A stretch of DNA of 64,000 nt from an uncultured Prevotellaceae bacterium (lineage in GTDB: Bacteria > Bacteroidota > Bacteroidia > Bacteroidales > Bacteroidaceae). A model generated the notes under the pieces. It worked only from the letters and a program-made list of their open reading frames with translations. It was not told the DNA's origin and did no database searches. The stretch covers positions 1 to 64,000 of the forward strand of contig CADAAR010000009.1 of the NCBI GenBank assembly GCA_902785945.1, read 5' to 3'. The position numbers and the translations under genes were made by a program. Shown piece after piece: positions 21,844 to 32,238 of the stretch. Each line of letters begins with the position of its first letter. Position 1 is the first letter of the stretch.

Positions 21844-22480
21844 TGACTTCTAAGATTTTAAGTAGGAATTTTTCGTTGGTCCAGCTGAAGTCGGGGAGGT
21901 TCATCACCGATTCCATCCTGCGCCTGTCCTCTTTGTCGAAGAAACGCTTGAGATGACGCTCATGAACGAGGACAAACTTATCATTGATACGGTAATAGTA
22001 AAGCGGTATCACGGGGAAGTGTATGTCCTGTGCATCCCCAATATCCACCGTGGTATATTGGAGCATGTTCGTCGTCATGAGATCGTTGAGATCGAGGTTG
22101 GTGATGTTGGAATTATTGACTAATAATTGCTTGTAGGCCTTGAGGTCGAGAACCTTTGCACAATAGAGTGCTTTCGATCCGACGGTATCCACCTGAAAGG
22201 CTAGTACAGAGTCGATACGGATATACGTACGATCCTTGAAGTCAACACGTAAAAGGTTCTTGGTGTCGGCTTCTTTGGTGAGTTCCCCACTGAGATAGAG
22301 CAGTGAACTGTTCTTGAGGAAGATGTTGGCCATTGGAATGTCCAATTTTTTACCATCAGCCAGATAGGCTGTGGCGGGACGGAATTCTGGGAAGGCCGTT
22401 AGTTTCGGTGTCACTTCCTGAGCGGCAACCTTTATGGCTGTCAGGAAAAATACTGTAGATAATAGCACTAGTTTTTTCAT
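21836..22480 (-). CDS. Secreted hypothetical protein
   Basis: This 214-residue protein has a clear signal peptide (LSTVFFLTAIKVAAQ). The mature part is predicted to be beta-rich, with repeated references to a surface: KLDIPMANIFLKNSSLLY, FKDRTYIRIDSVLAFQVD, then a helical end containing HERHLKRFFDKEDRRRMESV. I recognise no named family, although the layout recalls small periplasmic proteins found singly in Prevotella genomes. The stop codon lies within the 3' end of the convergent alarmone synthetase gene (8-bp overlap), so the two transcripts are antisense at their ends. Role unknown. Confidence 0.75.
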   Translation of the reverse strand: MKKLVLLSTVFFLTAIKVAAQEVTPKLTAFPEFRPATAYLADGKKLDIPMANIFLKNSSLLYLSGELTKEADTKNLLRVDFKDRTYIRIDSVLAFQVDTVGSKALYCAKVLDLKAYKQLLVNNSNITNLDLNDLMTTNMLQYTTVDIGDAQDIHFPVIPLYYYRINDKFVLVHERHLKRFFDKEDRRRMESVMNLPDFSWTNEKFLLKILEVIK

Positions 22481-22523
22481 TATTAATAATTTTTTCGTTG
22501 TTGTTTGAATCGTTATCCGGCTG

Positions 22524-22531
22524 CAAAGTTA
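22524..22531 (-). promoter_or_regulatory. -7 element of the 214-residue secreted protein gene
   Basis: TAACTTTG on the minus strand, 44 nt before the ATG at 22480. A matching -33 TTTG is not found at 19-21 nt. Confidence 0.5.
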
Positions 22532-22597
22532 CGAATAAAAATCAAAAAACTAAGTGTAAAAATCAAAATATCAAGGTTCTGATACGTGAAATAATAT

Positions 22598-22605
22598 TAA
22601 TTTTG
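22598..22605 (+). promoter_or_regulatory. -7 element of the giant PL11 gene
   Basis: TAATTTTG followed by GCA, with the ATG 30 nt downstream at 22635. The -33 region has only a partial match (GTTCTG). Confidence 0.55.
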
Positions 22606-22634
22606 CAGCGGAATAATAAGAAACTGTCTCTACA

Positions 22635-25600
22635 ATGATGAAAAGGATATTCATGTTGGCTGCTTTTATGGGTATGACGGCTGTAGGTCTTCAGGCGCAG
22701 CGAATGACTGATAAACTGGACCGCGGTCTTGTGGCTGTCAAGGTTCAGAATGGTGTCTACTGCTCTTGGCGCATTTATGGCGAGGAGTATTATGATGTGA
22801 CTTATAATCTCTATCGCGATGGGAAGAAGGTGGCAGAGAATCTGACTACCTCTAACTATACCGATAGTCAGGGAACGGCCAGCAGCAAATATACGGTGAG
22901 TGCCGTGGTCCGCAACCAGGAGCAAAGTCAGAGCCAGTCGGTATCGCCCCTGTCGACCAACTATCTTGAGATTAAACCTAAGCATGACAGTTCCATCACT
23001 TCGACCCTTATTCCCAATGATGCCTGTTGCGCTGATGTCGATGGTGACGGACAGATGGAAATCCTGTTGAAATACGATAACATGGATGAAATCAACAATG
23101 GTTTTCCTAAAAATGGTAACAATGGCGAATATTCTATCTTCGAGGTATTGACGATGGATGGGACTGTGCTTTGGTGGGTTAATTGTGGTCCTAATATGGG
23201 TGACTTCCAGAATAATGAGCAAAATATTGTAGGCTATGATTGGGATTTAGATGGTAAGGCAGAAGTGGTGATGCGTTTGGCAGAAGGCTCTGTCATACAT
23301 CAGGCTGATGGAACAACTTATACAATAGGGGCTGATGGAAAGAATGGTACATCATGGACTAACTATCGTGAACCAAAGACCAGTGGGGTAGAGTGGTTTA
23401 CCCACTATGGTAAGGAGTTTCTCGTCTACTGCAACGGTCAGAACGGCAACCCATATGTGGTGATGGATTTTCCGTTAAAACGATTTGAGAGTGGAGAAAC
23501 TGACTTAAATAAAGCCTGGGGTGACGGTTATGGCCACCGCTCTAGCAAATTTTTCTTTGGTGCGCCCTATCTGGATGGCCGCAAACCGAGCATTTTCCTG
23601 GCTCGTGGTATCTATACCCGTCATAAGATGATTGCCTATGATGTGGATCCTGCAACGCATCAGTTGACGGAACGTTGGCGTTGGAATTGTAATGACAGCA
23701 GCTCACCTTATTACGGACAGGGCTATCACAATTATGCCATTGCTGATGTCGACTGGGACGGCCGTGATGAGATCTGCTTCGGTTCGATGGTTATTGATGA
23801 TAATGGCAAAGGTCTCTCGACTACCGGTCTTGGTCATGGAGATGCCCAGCATCATGGCGACTTCGACCCCTATTCCTGGGGACAGGAGATATTTACCTGT
23901 AATGAAGACCGACCTGCGAATTGTTATCGTGATGCCACCACCTCAAAGATTCGTTATCGAATGACTGGTAGCGATGATGACGGACGTGGTATGGCTGCCA
24001 ACTTCTGCAACGACTATCCAGGAGCAATGGCTTTCTCGGCACATGATAACCCCATCAGTTGTGTCACCAATCAGCATATCAATGAGCTGTCGAAGTCCGG
24101 TTGTACTGATAATATGCGTATTTACTGGGATGGTGACCTCTGCGATGAGTCGTTCAACTATACCAATGGTAAGAATACAGCTGGTGGTATCTATAAATAT
24201 GGCAAAGGTCTGATAGCTACGCTGACGGGATCTATGACCAATAACGACACGAAAGGTACACCATGTTTTCAGGGCGACCTCTTTGGTGATTGGCGTGAGG
24301 AGATTATCATGCGTACTGCCAACAATAATATCCGTATCTATACGACTACGATAGAAACACCATGGCGTAACTATACCCTCTGGCATGATCACCAGTATCG
24401 TAATGCGATGGTGTGGCAGATGTGCGGCTATAATCAGCCGCCTCATGTGAGCTATTTCCTCGGTGAACTGGAGAATATCACGATGGCTCCACCTGCTCTG
24501 ACGATGACAGGAAGGACGGAAATCACCAATGATGGAACTATCTTGAATAGCGGTGAACAGGTCATTACCTGCGAGACTGGCGATATGACGGTCAACGTAG
24601 CTGATGGCGCTACACCTTATTTATATATAGACAATACACCATCCTGGGTACAAGGAACTAATAGTACATCGACCACCAATCCTGATATCAGATATGCCTA
24701 TTATACCCATACGCTGACTGGTGGCGCTTTTGCTGGTGAGATGCGTCTGGTGAAACAAGGTGATGGCACCCTGGTGTTGCCGAATGTGACGGAAACCTAC
24801 AGCGGTCCGACGGATGTCTGGGCAGGTACACTTCAGTTCGACGGTACGATGCAGAACAGCCGTGTCTGGCTCAACCGTCATACGACCCTGATTTCCTGCG
24901 GCAGTTTCCCGAAAGGTATTCAGGCCGATTATAATGCGACGATTCAGCCTGGTGGCGATGGTAAGGTGGGGACGCTCACGGTCGGTGAGCTCTCGTTGGG
25001 TTTCGGCTCGCGTATCGTCTTTGACATGAATGATGGCGAGAACGATAAAATCAATGTCACCACACTTGTCATTGAAAAGAAGGAATGGCCCAAGGGTGGT
25101 GGACCAGCCTATGATGCTCCTGTTTTCCGTATTCAGGGTAACTCCTTAGCAGGTAAGTATCTGTTGGGTGAGGTGGGTTCGTTGATAGGAAATATCAGTG
25201 ATATAGTTGTCGAGGGACTGAGCGGTAAGAAAGCTACTTTGAGTCATGAAGACGGTAAACTGTACCTCACCATCGTCGACTATGATGCCAAGGAACTGAC
25301 ATGGACAGGCTCTGTCGATGGCAAATGGAATACGGATGCCACAGCTAATTTCGCTGATGTTGACGGCACGGGTTCTGTTTTCGTACCGGGTAGCAGCGTG
25401 GTATTTAACGACCAGGCACAGCAGACCACCATCACTATATCGGGCAGTGTGGCTCCTGAGCGTATTCTGTTTGATAATGAAACCAAATCGTTTACGCTGT
25501 CTGGTGACAGCCTTAGAGGGGAACCAACCTTGACTAAACAAGGGGCTGGCAGCCTGACCGTCAAGAACGTGAATCATATGGGTAATACGGTTATCAAGGG

Positions 25601-27185
25601 TGGTACGCTCACAGTCAGTTCTCTAGCCAATAATGTGGGCACCGAATATGGTGCGTTGGGAGATGTCAAGAAGAGTATCACGATTGGGAATAATGCAGTT
25701 TTAGCAGTCAATGCGACAACAACCAGCAGTCAGCGTATCATTGTTGAGGAGGGTGATGCTACTATCCAGGTGCCCTCTGGCGTGACCTTTACTCAGAATG
25801 GCAGTCTGCGTGGTGAGGGCCGTATGGTCAACAAAACGGGCACAGGTACGTTGGTGCTGGGTACGAGTATCGATTTTGACCGACTTGTGATCAGTGGTGG
25901 TGCTGTTGATGCCCAGTTGAATGCGGCCACTAACGTCGCTCTGCCCGAAACCGTGGAGTTCAGGGGTGGTACGTTGAATGATCCTAACAACCAGAATGCC
26001 TATGCCACCAATCCCACGAATTTTGTGGTTCCTGAAGGTCGTTCGGGCACGCTGCTTTGTGATCCTCGCTGCACTTATACTGGAAAACTTACGGGTAGTG
26101 GTACCTTTACGGTCATAGCGGGTGGTGTTCGTGGTTATTTCAATGGTGATTGGAGTCAGTTTGAAGGAACAATCGTACCTGGCCTTCAGAAACGAGGCAG
26201 TTATGATGCCACCTTTAATATCACCAACTCGAAGGGTATGGGTAAAGCCACGATGCGTCTGAACAATGGGGTGTCTGTCAGCAATGAAGACCCAGATTCG
26301 AAGAAGGGTAAGTCATACGATGTACAGATAGGTAACGTCATCGGAACCGGTACTTTGACAGGAAAGGGAAAATACATTCTTGGCGTCAATGACCAAAATA
26401 TCAATGTCACCTTCTCTTCTTCCTCACCCATTGTGAAACGGGGATCGGGCAGGATGATCCTTCCTGCCGGTAAATTCTCATCGACATTGGCCATCGAGGG
26501 CGGAGAATTACAGTTCAATTCATCCATGTCCAAGACCCTGATTGGCTCTAATGCCCTGACGGTCAGAGAAAACGGAAGTGTTTCCGGGGCAGGGTTGGTT
26601 GCTTCGCTGACTGCTGAAAATGGTGCCATAGTGAAACCCTATATCAATGATTATGACGATCCTGATTATTCTGGCCCAGGTACTATCAAGGCTAGTGCCT
26701 CGATAAATTTCAAACAGGGTTCTGTGCTTGATATGACAATCAAGAGTACCACCCTTTGTTCGGTGTTGGACGCTAAGAATTTGACCGTTAACGGTACTGT
26801 TAAGGTCACGCTGATGGAGGGGTATACCCCCCAGAAAGGTGATTCGTTTACCCTGTGGAATGCCTCGAGTTCCTTCTCTGGTACGCCTAGCTATGACTTA
26901 CCGACATTGCCGGCCGGCCTTTATTGGAATACAACAGCAATGGCTGGGAAGATAGGTGTGATTAGCGTTACCGACGATCCGACACTGGGTATTGGTACGC
27001 TCTCGGCAGATGCTTTGGTGATTTGTGAAGTGTATACTGTAGGAGGCATTCATGTCGGCTCAATAGAATGCCGTCGTGGTGATATCCGACGTGAAGTAAA
27101 GCATCTTGGTGTGCGTCCGGGCGCCTATATTGTGAAGATGCAGGGTGGCAGAAACTTTGACTCTGAGACGGTTATCGTCAGATAA
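22635..27185 (+). CDS. Giant PL11 rhamnogalacturonan lyase with autotransporter-like beta repeats
   Basis: This 1516-residue secreted protein has signal MTAVGLQAQ. Residues about 25-630 are a PL11 propeller (DKLDRGLVAVKV, DVDGDGQMEILLKYDN, YYGQGYHNYAIADVDWDGRDE, QGDLFGDWREEIIMRT, GYNQPPHVSYFLGE). The remaining 880 residues contain repeats of the passenger-associated beta-strand type, each with G-x-G-T-L-V-L and G-G-T-L cores, for example VKQGDGTLVLPNV, TKQGAGSLTVKNV, NKTGTGTLVLGT and VKRGSGRMILPAG. The end (EVYTVGGIHVG, then RPGAYIVKMQ and SETVIVR) fits the shared C-terminal tail. The beta-helix stalk may hold the lyase away from the cell or bind glycan. It is monocistronic, since a promoter follows it. 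Confidence 0.92.
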   Translation: MMKRIFMLAAFMGMTAVGLQAQRMTDKLDRGLVAVKVQNGVYCSWRIYGEEYYDVTYNLYRDGKKVAENLTTSNYTDSQGTASSKYTVSAVVRNQEQSQSQSVSPLSTNYLEIKPKHDSSITSTLIPNDACCADVDGDGQMEILLKYDNMDEINNGFPKNGNNGEYSIFEVLTMDGTVLWWVNCGPNMGDFQNNEQNIVGYDWDLDGKAEVVMRLAEGSVIHQADGTTYTIGADGKNGTSWTNYREPKTSGVEWFTHYGKEFLVYCNGQNGNPYVVMDFPLKRFESGETDLNKAWGDGYGHRSSKFFFGAPYLDGRKPSIFLARGIYTRHKMIAYDVDPATHQLTERWRWNCNDSSSPYYGQGYHNYAIADVDWDGRDEICFGSMVIDDNGKGLSTTGLGHGDAQHHGDFDPYSWGQEIFTCNEDRPANCYRDATTSKIRYRMTGSDDDGRGMAANFCNDYPGAMAFSAHDNPISCVTNQHINELSKSGCTDNMRIYWDGDLCDESFNYTNGKNTAGGIYKYGKGLIATLTGSMTNNDTKGTPCFQGDLFGDWREEIIMRTANNNIRIYTTTIETPWRNYTLWHDHQYRNAMVWQMCGYNQPPHVSYFLGELENITMAPPALTMTGRTEITNDGTILNSGEQVITCETGDMTVNVADGATPYLYIDNTPSWVQGTNSTSTTNPDIRYAYYTHTLTGGAFAGEMRLVKQGDGTLVLPNVTETYSGPTDVWAGTLQFDGTMQNSRVWLNRHTTLISCGSFPKGIQADYNATIQPGGDGKVGTLTVGELSLGFGSRIVFDMNDGENDKINVTTLVIEKKEWPKGGGPAYDAPVFRIQGNSLAGKYLLGEVGSLIGNISDIVVEGLSGKKATLSHEDGKLYLTIVDYDAKELTWTGSVDGKWNTDATANFADVDGTGSVFVPGSSVVFNDQAQQTTITISGSVAPERILFDNETKSFTLSGDSLRGEPTLTKQGAGSLTVKNVNHMGNTVIKGGTLTVSSLANNVGTEYGALGDVKKSITIGNNAVLAVNATTTSSQRIIVEEGDATIQVPSGVTFTQNGSLRGEGRMVNKTGTGTLVLGTSIDFDRLVISGGAVDAQLNAATNVALPETVEFRGGTLNDPNNQNAYATNPTNFVVPEGRSGTLLCDPRCTYTGKLTGSGTFTVIAGGVRGYFNGDWSQFEGTIVPGLQKRGSYDATFNITNSKGMGKATMRLNNGVSVSNEDPDSKKGKSYDVQIGNVIGTGTLTGKGKYILGVNDQNINVTFSSSSPIVKRGSGRMILPAGKFSSTLAIEGGELQFNSSMSKTLIGSNALTVRENGSVSGAGLVASLTAENGAIVKPYINDYDDPDYSGPGTIKASASINFKQGSVLDMTIKSTTLCSVLDAKNLTVNGTVKVTLMEGYTPQKGDSFTLWNASSSFSGTPSYDLPTLPAGLYWNTTAMAGKIGVISVTDDPTLGIGTLSADALVICEVYTVGGIHVGSIECRRGDIRREVKHLGVRPGAYIVKMQGGRNFDSETVIVR

Positions 27186-27200
27186 AATTATGGCGAAAAG

Positions 27201-27232
27201 TTTGGCGTTTCGGATAAAAAGATGTAATTTTG
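27201..27232 (+). promoter_or_regulatory. Promoter of the 993-residue secreted protein gene
   Basis: TTTG (27201-27204) and TAATTTTG (27225-27232) are separated by exactly 20 nt. The leader is about 57 nt. The promoter starts 15 nt after the stop codon of the giant PL11 gene. Confidence 0.75.
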
Positions 27233-27296
27233 CACCCACTACTGATTATTTGCAGATAAATGAAATTTATATATTAATTACTAAAATCAACTGATT

Positions 27297-30278
27297 ATGA
27301 AGAAAAGACTACTTTTGCAATTGCTGGCCGTGGTCTGTGCAGTGAGCGCTTATGCCTACAATCCAGGGGATTATCTGTACTCCACAGGCGCAAAATTCAA
27401 AGTGACTGGTGAAAACCAGGTCGTCAACGGTTCATTCAATGTGGGCGATGGTACCCAAGGATGGACGAATGAAGATGGTGAACCATTCTCTGCTGAGAAC
27501 TGGAAGATCACGACAGGTGTCGGGCCTAATGGCGAGAATGTCATTGAGAGTGTCAAGGCTTCGAGTAAAGAACGTGCTGATGGCGATCCCGCCATCTGGC
27601 TGACCAACTCTTGGAAATTGACTCCTGGTACCTACGCTATTTCTTATTGGATTAAGGGTAACGGTATTGGCAATACGGCTGTACCTTCGAAAAACAGTTC
27701 GAATACAGCTTTCTTTGCTCCTCGTGACAACTATATTACCTTCATTAAGAACTATGACGGAACGGTAGCCATCGGTGCTCCTAAAGGTTGTCCTAATGCT
27801 GACAGTAATCCTGATGGAGGTACTGCTGTTTCTACGGCTCAGGCATATGACCAGGAATGGAAACAGGTGGTTGAAAGTGTGACTATTGAGGAAGAAGAGT
27901 ACCTCGTATTTGATGCTTTGGCTGTTGAAGCTGGCGTCATGATGACTAATTTCGAGATATATCCGGTTGAAGAGGTCTACGACACCCGTAACCTCGTTCG
28001 TGCGACTGAGTATATTGACAAATTGCTGGCTGAGGAAAGCCTGTCAGAGGGTAAGGATGTGCTTTTAGGGGTGAAGGAAATCCTGAAGTCATTCATCGAT
28101 AATCCTGAGACGGCTGAATCTATAGAAGGTATGGCCGCTACGATGGAGGAAGTGGAGATTGCTATCACACAGTTCCTGGATGACAATGCCGGCGACACGG
28201 AATCGGGTGACTGGACGACAAGATCTTCTGTCAATTGGAATAGCCTGAACAATGCTACGATTGTGGGTAGTTGGAAGACGGTCGGCATTCGATGGGGATT
28301 TTCTGCTAATGATGGTAATCTGGAGCGTCCGGCAGGTGATGGTTATGTAGCCTCTGCAGGAATCCAGACTAGCTATAATCTTGAGGGCTTAGGCGTTAAG
28401 GTGGAGCGTACTGACCTGAAACCTGGAAAGTATTTCTTCTCTATCGAGGCTCAGGCAGTTGCTTCTGCCAATGGCTCGCAGCCTTATGGTACAGACAACT
28501 CTCGTCCAGTAGTAGGACCTACCGTATGGGTTGGTAATACCTCCGTAACTTTAGAAAACGATACCTTGAATGGCGACTACTGGAAGCGCTATTACCTGAT
28601 AGCTGATATTGCAGAGGGCGATACCGTTCGTGCAGGATTCACATTCCCCACTTATACCGACAATAAGGGTGGTCGTTACAGTGTCCGTAATCCGCAGTTC
28701 CGCATGGTGGGTACTTCTGTGACTACCCTCCGTTGGGAGAAAAACATCCGTGATGTCATTACTCAGCAGACAGAGTTGAAGAATCGTATTGATACTTATC
28801 CTACTGATTTGGCAGACTATAAGTGGGAGCAGGATTCTCTGGCTCGTGCCCTTGCCAATGCTCAGGCTATTCTGGATCAGTCATTGTCTATCGTCAAGGC
28901 TGATGGAAGCTGTGATGTCGCTCAGTCGGATGAAGGTGTAGATGAACTGAAAGCGTTGTATAATAGTGTTTTGGATCAGGTGAACCAGATGGGTCGTGCC
29001 AAGAATTGGGTAGTCAATTCCAATGCCATCCAAGATGAGCTGAAGAAGTGGATTACAGATGCTCAGGCTTCGCTCGACAATCCTGCAAACGCTACTTCGC
29101 CTGCCGACCTGCGTACTGCTCTTCAAAATGCTATCAAGGCTGGACAGGCTCTGATTGATGGGCTTTCTGCTACCAATCAGACAGATGAATTTAAGGCTGC
29201 TATTGAGAATATCAAGGAAACCAAGGTTGCTTACGAGATGCCGTCATCAACGCGTGCTAATCCCGCTCCGATCGTTATCCAGAACGGTGGCTTCGAGGCT
29301 TGGACCTCTGATACTAACTATGCAGAGGGTTCGACCTATGAGGTGAATGGTTGGACACTTTATGCAGGCAATGAAATTAAACAATGGCAGATTCGAGTAA
29401 ACAATAATGCTTATGAGAGTGGTATCAACCTGAATGCATGGCGTGGTACAACTGTGGCTCCTACGGGTAAAGCTTCTCAGAAGATTACCCTGACGATGCC
29501 AGGTCTTTATGAGTATCGCGTAAAGGCTTATGCACTTGATGACAATGTGGCTCAGTTCATCGCTGTCGGTAAGACTATCACAGAATTCATTTATGATCCG
29601 GATACTGATGATGAGTTGGCAACACTTGTTGATACTGTCTATACGCCTAATGTCCGTGTGTTCTTCGGTAAGGATGGTGCGCCAGACTCAGTTACAGTTT
29701 CCAAGTGTGTTGCTCCTGGCGATAATAAGGCATACATCACCATTAGCGGCTATACACCTTGGATGTATTCTGTATTCTACAAGAAGACCAGCACTGATCC
29801 AGAGGAACTTGAGTTCGGTCTTGAATCTTCAGACAATAATGCATCTGCAGGTGTGAATGCCTTTGGATTCGGCGACAATAAGATTTTCTATGTTGGTAGT
29901 GACGAAGCAAAGTATATTGACGATACCAAGGCTGATGTGGCTACTCTGATTACGGAAGCACAAGCACTTGTTACGCAGTATAAAGAAGATGCAAACAAGA
30001 AATGGTTGACTTATAAGTTGAATCGCTTCATCAAGGCAGGACAGGAAGCTAAGACGGCCAAAGAACTGCAGAACGCATACTGGGGACTCACCGAGATGAT
30101 TGATGTCATCAAGATGGATCCTTCAGCTTCGACTCCTGATGCCATCCAGTCTGCCGTTGTTGAGAAGAATGTACCTCAGGGTGTCTATTCTATCACAGGT
30201 GTGAAGGTCGGCAATGACTTCAAGAGCCTCAAGCCGGGTCTTTATATTGTCAATGGCAAGAAGATTCTTGTGAAATAA
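27297..30278 (+). CDS. Large secreted protein with lectin-like jelly rolls, unknown role
   Basis: This 993-residue protein has signal AVVCAVSAYA. It contains at least three beta-sandwich-like regions typical of carbohydrate-binding modules: an N-terminal one starting VVNGSFNVGDGTQGW, one near residues 300-480 with PGKYFFSIEAQAVAS and DTVRAGFTFPTY, and one opened by VIQNGGFEAWTSDTNY. Helical spacers of the FIVAR-like type lie between them (ITQQTELKNRI, LADYKWEQDSLARAL). The end reads GVYSITGVKVGN, KPGLYIVNGKKILVK, a clear example of the sorting-like tail. No catalytic motif is apparent. Position between RG lyases and SusCD suggests pectin binding at the surface. Not recognised as a named family. 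Confidence 0.82.
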   Translation: MKKRLLLQLLAVVCAVSAYAYNPGDYLYSTGAKFKVTGENQVVNGSFNVGDGTQGWTNEDGEPFSAENWKITTGVGPNGENVIESVKASSKERADGDPAIWLTNSWKLTPGTYAISYWIKGNGIGNTAVPSKNSSNTAFFAPRDNYITFIKNYDGTVAIGAPKGCPNADSNPDGGTAVSTAQAYDQEWKQVVESVTIEEEEYLVFDALAVEAGVMMTNFEIYPVEEVYDTRNLVRATEYIDKLLAEESLSEGKDVLLGVKEILKSFIDNPETAESIEGMAATMEEVEIAITQFLDDNAGDTESGDWTTRSSVNWNSLNNATIVGSWKTVGIRWGFSANDGNLERPAGDGYVASAGIQTSYNLEGLGVKVERTDLKPGKYFFSIEAQAVASANGSQPYGTDNSRPVVGPTVWVGNTSVTLENDTLNGDYWKRYYLIADIAEGDTVRAGFTFPTYTDNKGGRYSVRNPQFRMVGTSVTTLRWEKNIRDVITQQTELKNRIDTYPTDLADYKWEQDSLARALANAQAILDQSLSIVKADGSCDVAQSDEGVDELKALYNSVLDQVNQMGRAKNWVVNSNAIQDELKKWITDAQASLDNPANATSPADLRTALQNAIKAGQALIDGLSATNQTDEFKAAIENIKETKVAYEMPSSTRANPAPIVIQNGGFEAWTSDTNYAEGSTYEVNGWTLYAGNEIKQWQIRVNNNAYESGINLNAWRGTTVAPTGKASQKITLTMPGLYEYRVKAYALDDNVAQFIAVGKTITEFIYDPDTDDELATLVDTVYTPNVRVFFGKDGAPDSVTVSKCVAPGDNKAYITISGYTPWMYSVFYKKTSTDPEELEFGLESSDNNASAGVNAFGFGDNKIFYVGSDEAKYIDDTKADVATLITEAQALVTQYKEDANKKWLTYKLNRFIKAGQEAKTAKELQNAYWGLTEMIDVIKMDPSASTPDAIQSAVVEKNVPQGVYSITGVKVGNDFKSLKPGLYIVNGKKILVK

Positions 30279-30300
30279 TTATTAGACTCTATACCAAAAG

Positions 30301-30332
30301 GCGTGGCGCTTTTTTAAGCGGCACGCTTTTTT
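30301..30332 (+). terminator. Terminator after the 993-residue protein gene
   Basis: An 11-bp stem with one mismatch (30301-30311 with 30316-30326), a TTTT loop and six T residues. It lies 22 nt after the stop codon, so the next gene is transcribed separately. Confidence 0.85.
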
Positions 30333-30359
30333 GCAGATGGGCAAAAAAATGGCTTAAAA

Positions 30360-30391
30360 TTTGGTAATTAAGAAAAAAATATCTATCTTTG
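30360..30391 (+). promoter_or_regulatory. Promoter of the 580-residue lipoprotein gene
   Basis: TTTG (30360-30363) and TATCTTTG (30384-30391) are separated by exactly 20 nt. The leader is about 63 nt. Confidence 0.75.
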
Positions 30392-30460
30392 CACCAATTT
30401 CGTGACAATTATGAATAGATCATTAAAACTTTCGTAATATTAATTAATTAAAAACAAACA

Positions 30461-32203
30461 ATGAAAAAGAGTTTACTATGGATGTTTGCCGCCATCCTGA
30501 CATGCGGTATGACAATGACATCGTGCTCAACCGAAGACAATGAGATTAATCAGAAAAAGTCTTCGAAGGTTATGGATCTTTTTGACTTTGAGGACGGTGA
30601 TGTATCGATGTTCCAGATTGTGGATCCTGCCCGTATGACAGTTACTGCAGAGGCCGAAGCAACAAGTGCTTCTAATGTGGCCAAGTTTACCCGTTCTAAC
30701 TCTAGTAGCAGGGGTATGGCTTTCTACAATTTCTCTGATTATACAGAGAATGCGAAGGGCGTGAAGATTTCTTTCGATTTCATGATTCCTGCTGCTATTC
30801 TTGCTCCAAGTGCTATTACGATTGGTGATGCAACGGTTCACAATCCTACATTTGGTGTAAATGAGGGCCAGTATGGCTATACAAGCAATGGTGCCATCTT
30901 CAATATCGGTGCTACCCGTGGTAAGGCTTACGGTGGTGCAAACGAGAACTACTTCTGGATCAATGACAAGGTGGCCGCTGCTAGTCAAGAAGAAATCAAG
31001 GCAGAGGATCTGTGGGGCAAATGGATGCATGTTGAGCTGTTTGTTGATGTAGAAAACCGTCAATATACCTATGATGTTCAGATGGAGGGCAATAGCATCT
31101 TCTCTGGCGAAACAGAGTTCCTTAGCGAGAATGCCCAGACTTGTACTCAGATTGATATCTGTGCCGGTAATTCAGGTACTTACTATCTGGATAACCTCTA
31201 TATTATGAAGTACTATTCTGATGCAAGCATCAAGTATGCTGATTATACTATTAATTATGTAGATACAGAAGGTAATGAACTTCTGGTTGATGGTGTAGCT
31301 AAACCCAGTATTACCCGTCGCGCTAAGGTGGGTTCTGCCATTACCCTGCTGGATTCTGAAAAGGCCAACTTTACCAATGCCGATGGTTCTTTGAAGTATA
31401 TTTATCAGTCTGATAATTCTGAGAACGCTACGGTTAATGCAGAAGGTAATGAGATTACGGTTGTTTATAAGATTGAAGAAATGGCCAAGTATAAGTATCG
31501 TCTGAACCTGCGCTATCAGTATGAGGACGGCACCACCGAGCGTATCAAGTTCATTGATGGCGAGCAGTTCGAAGGCCAGACGGTTCAGGTAGGCTACTAT
31601 GCTTCTTATAAGAATGAGAAGGATGGTAAGTGGTATGTCACTCCTGTTACCGATAATGCCAAGAGTGGTATCGGTCGTTACTATACCTTCACTGGTAATG
31701 AGGATAAGAACAGCCAGGGCGTTTGCCAGGTGGACGTTTACTACACTGCTACTGATGAGTATGTATATATTGCTGAGTTCGAGGATGAGGCGCTGATGAC
31801 CTTGGTGGGTACCGTGACCAATGCAAACTGGGGCTCGTTCAATGGTGGTCTCTTCACCCGCTTCTCAAGTGGCTATTGCGCTAAGCTCGCTGCCGACAGC
31901 TACATGTACACCAAGCCTCTGCCCGCAGGAAAGTATCAGGTAGGTATCTATTCCCGTAATGATTCTTCTGCTGATGGTTGGGTAACTTTAGGCTATGTAC
32001 TCAATGGCGAACTCACGAAGTTGAATATCGACGGTCCGGCTTGGGGTAATGCATGGTGTAACTGGATGACAATCGACAATGTGGAGATTCCTGAGGGTGC
32101 TTCACTGGCAGTTATCAACGACGGTCATGCTAACACGCTGTCTCTCGACCTGTTGACTATCATCAATCAGCCGGAGCCGGAGCCAGAGCCTGCTGCAGAG
32201 TAA
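30461..32203 (+). CDS. Surface lipoprotein with lectin-like domain, unknown role
   Basis: This 580-residue protein has a lipobox (MTMTSCS) followed by polar, acidic residues, as in exported Bacteroidota lipoproteins. Residues about 40-260 look like a concanavalin-type beta sandwich (VMDLFDFEDGDVSMF, VKISFDFMIPA, GTYYLDNLYIMKYY). The middle has two MucBP/Ig-like segments (YTINYVDTEGNELLVDG, YRLNLRYQYEDGTTERI). The C-terminal part is another jelly roll, and the protein ends in a QPEPEPEPAAE tract. The layout suggests a surface glycan-binding protein. It has its own promoter and a terminator on each side, so it is a single-gene unit just before the SusCD operon. No named family is recognised with confidence. 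Confidence 0.82.
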   Translation: MKKSLLWMFAAILTCGMTMTSCSTEDNEINQKKSSKVMDLFDFEDGDVSMFQIVDPARMTVTAEAEATSASNVAKFTRSNSSSRGMAFYNFSDYTENAKGVKISFDFMIPAAILAPSAITIGDATVHNPTFGVNEGQYGYTSNGAIFNIGATRGKAYGGANENYFWINDKVAAASQEEIKAEDLWGKWMHVELFVDVENRQYTYDVQMEGNSIFSGETEFLSENAQTCTQIDICAGNSGTYYLDNLYIMKYYSDASIKYADYTINYVDTEGNELLVDGVAKPSITRRAKVGSAITLLDSEKANFTNADGSLKYIYQSDNSENATVNAEGNEITVVYKIEEMAKYKYRLNLRYQYEDGTTERIKFIDGEQFEGQTVQVGYYASYKNEKDGKWYVTPVTDNAKSGIGRYYTFTGNEDKNSQGVCQVDVYYTATDEYVYIAEFEDEALMTLVGTVTNANWGSFNGGLFTRFSSGYCAKLAADSYMYTKPLPAGKYQVGIYSRNDSSADGWVTLGYVLNGELTKLNIDGPAWGNAWCNWMTIDNVEIPEGASLAVINDGHANTLSLDLLTIINQPEPEPEPAAE

Positions 32204-32238
32204 TTGAAATGTAAAGGAATTATTTCCTGATTATAAAT

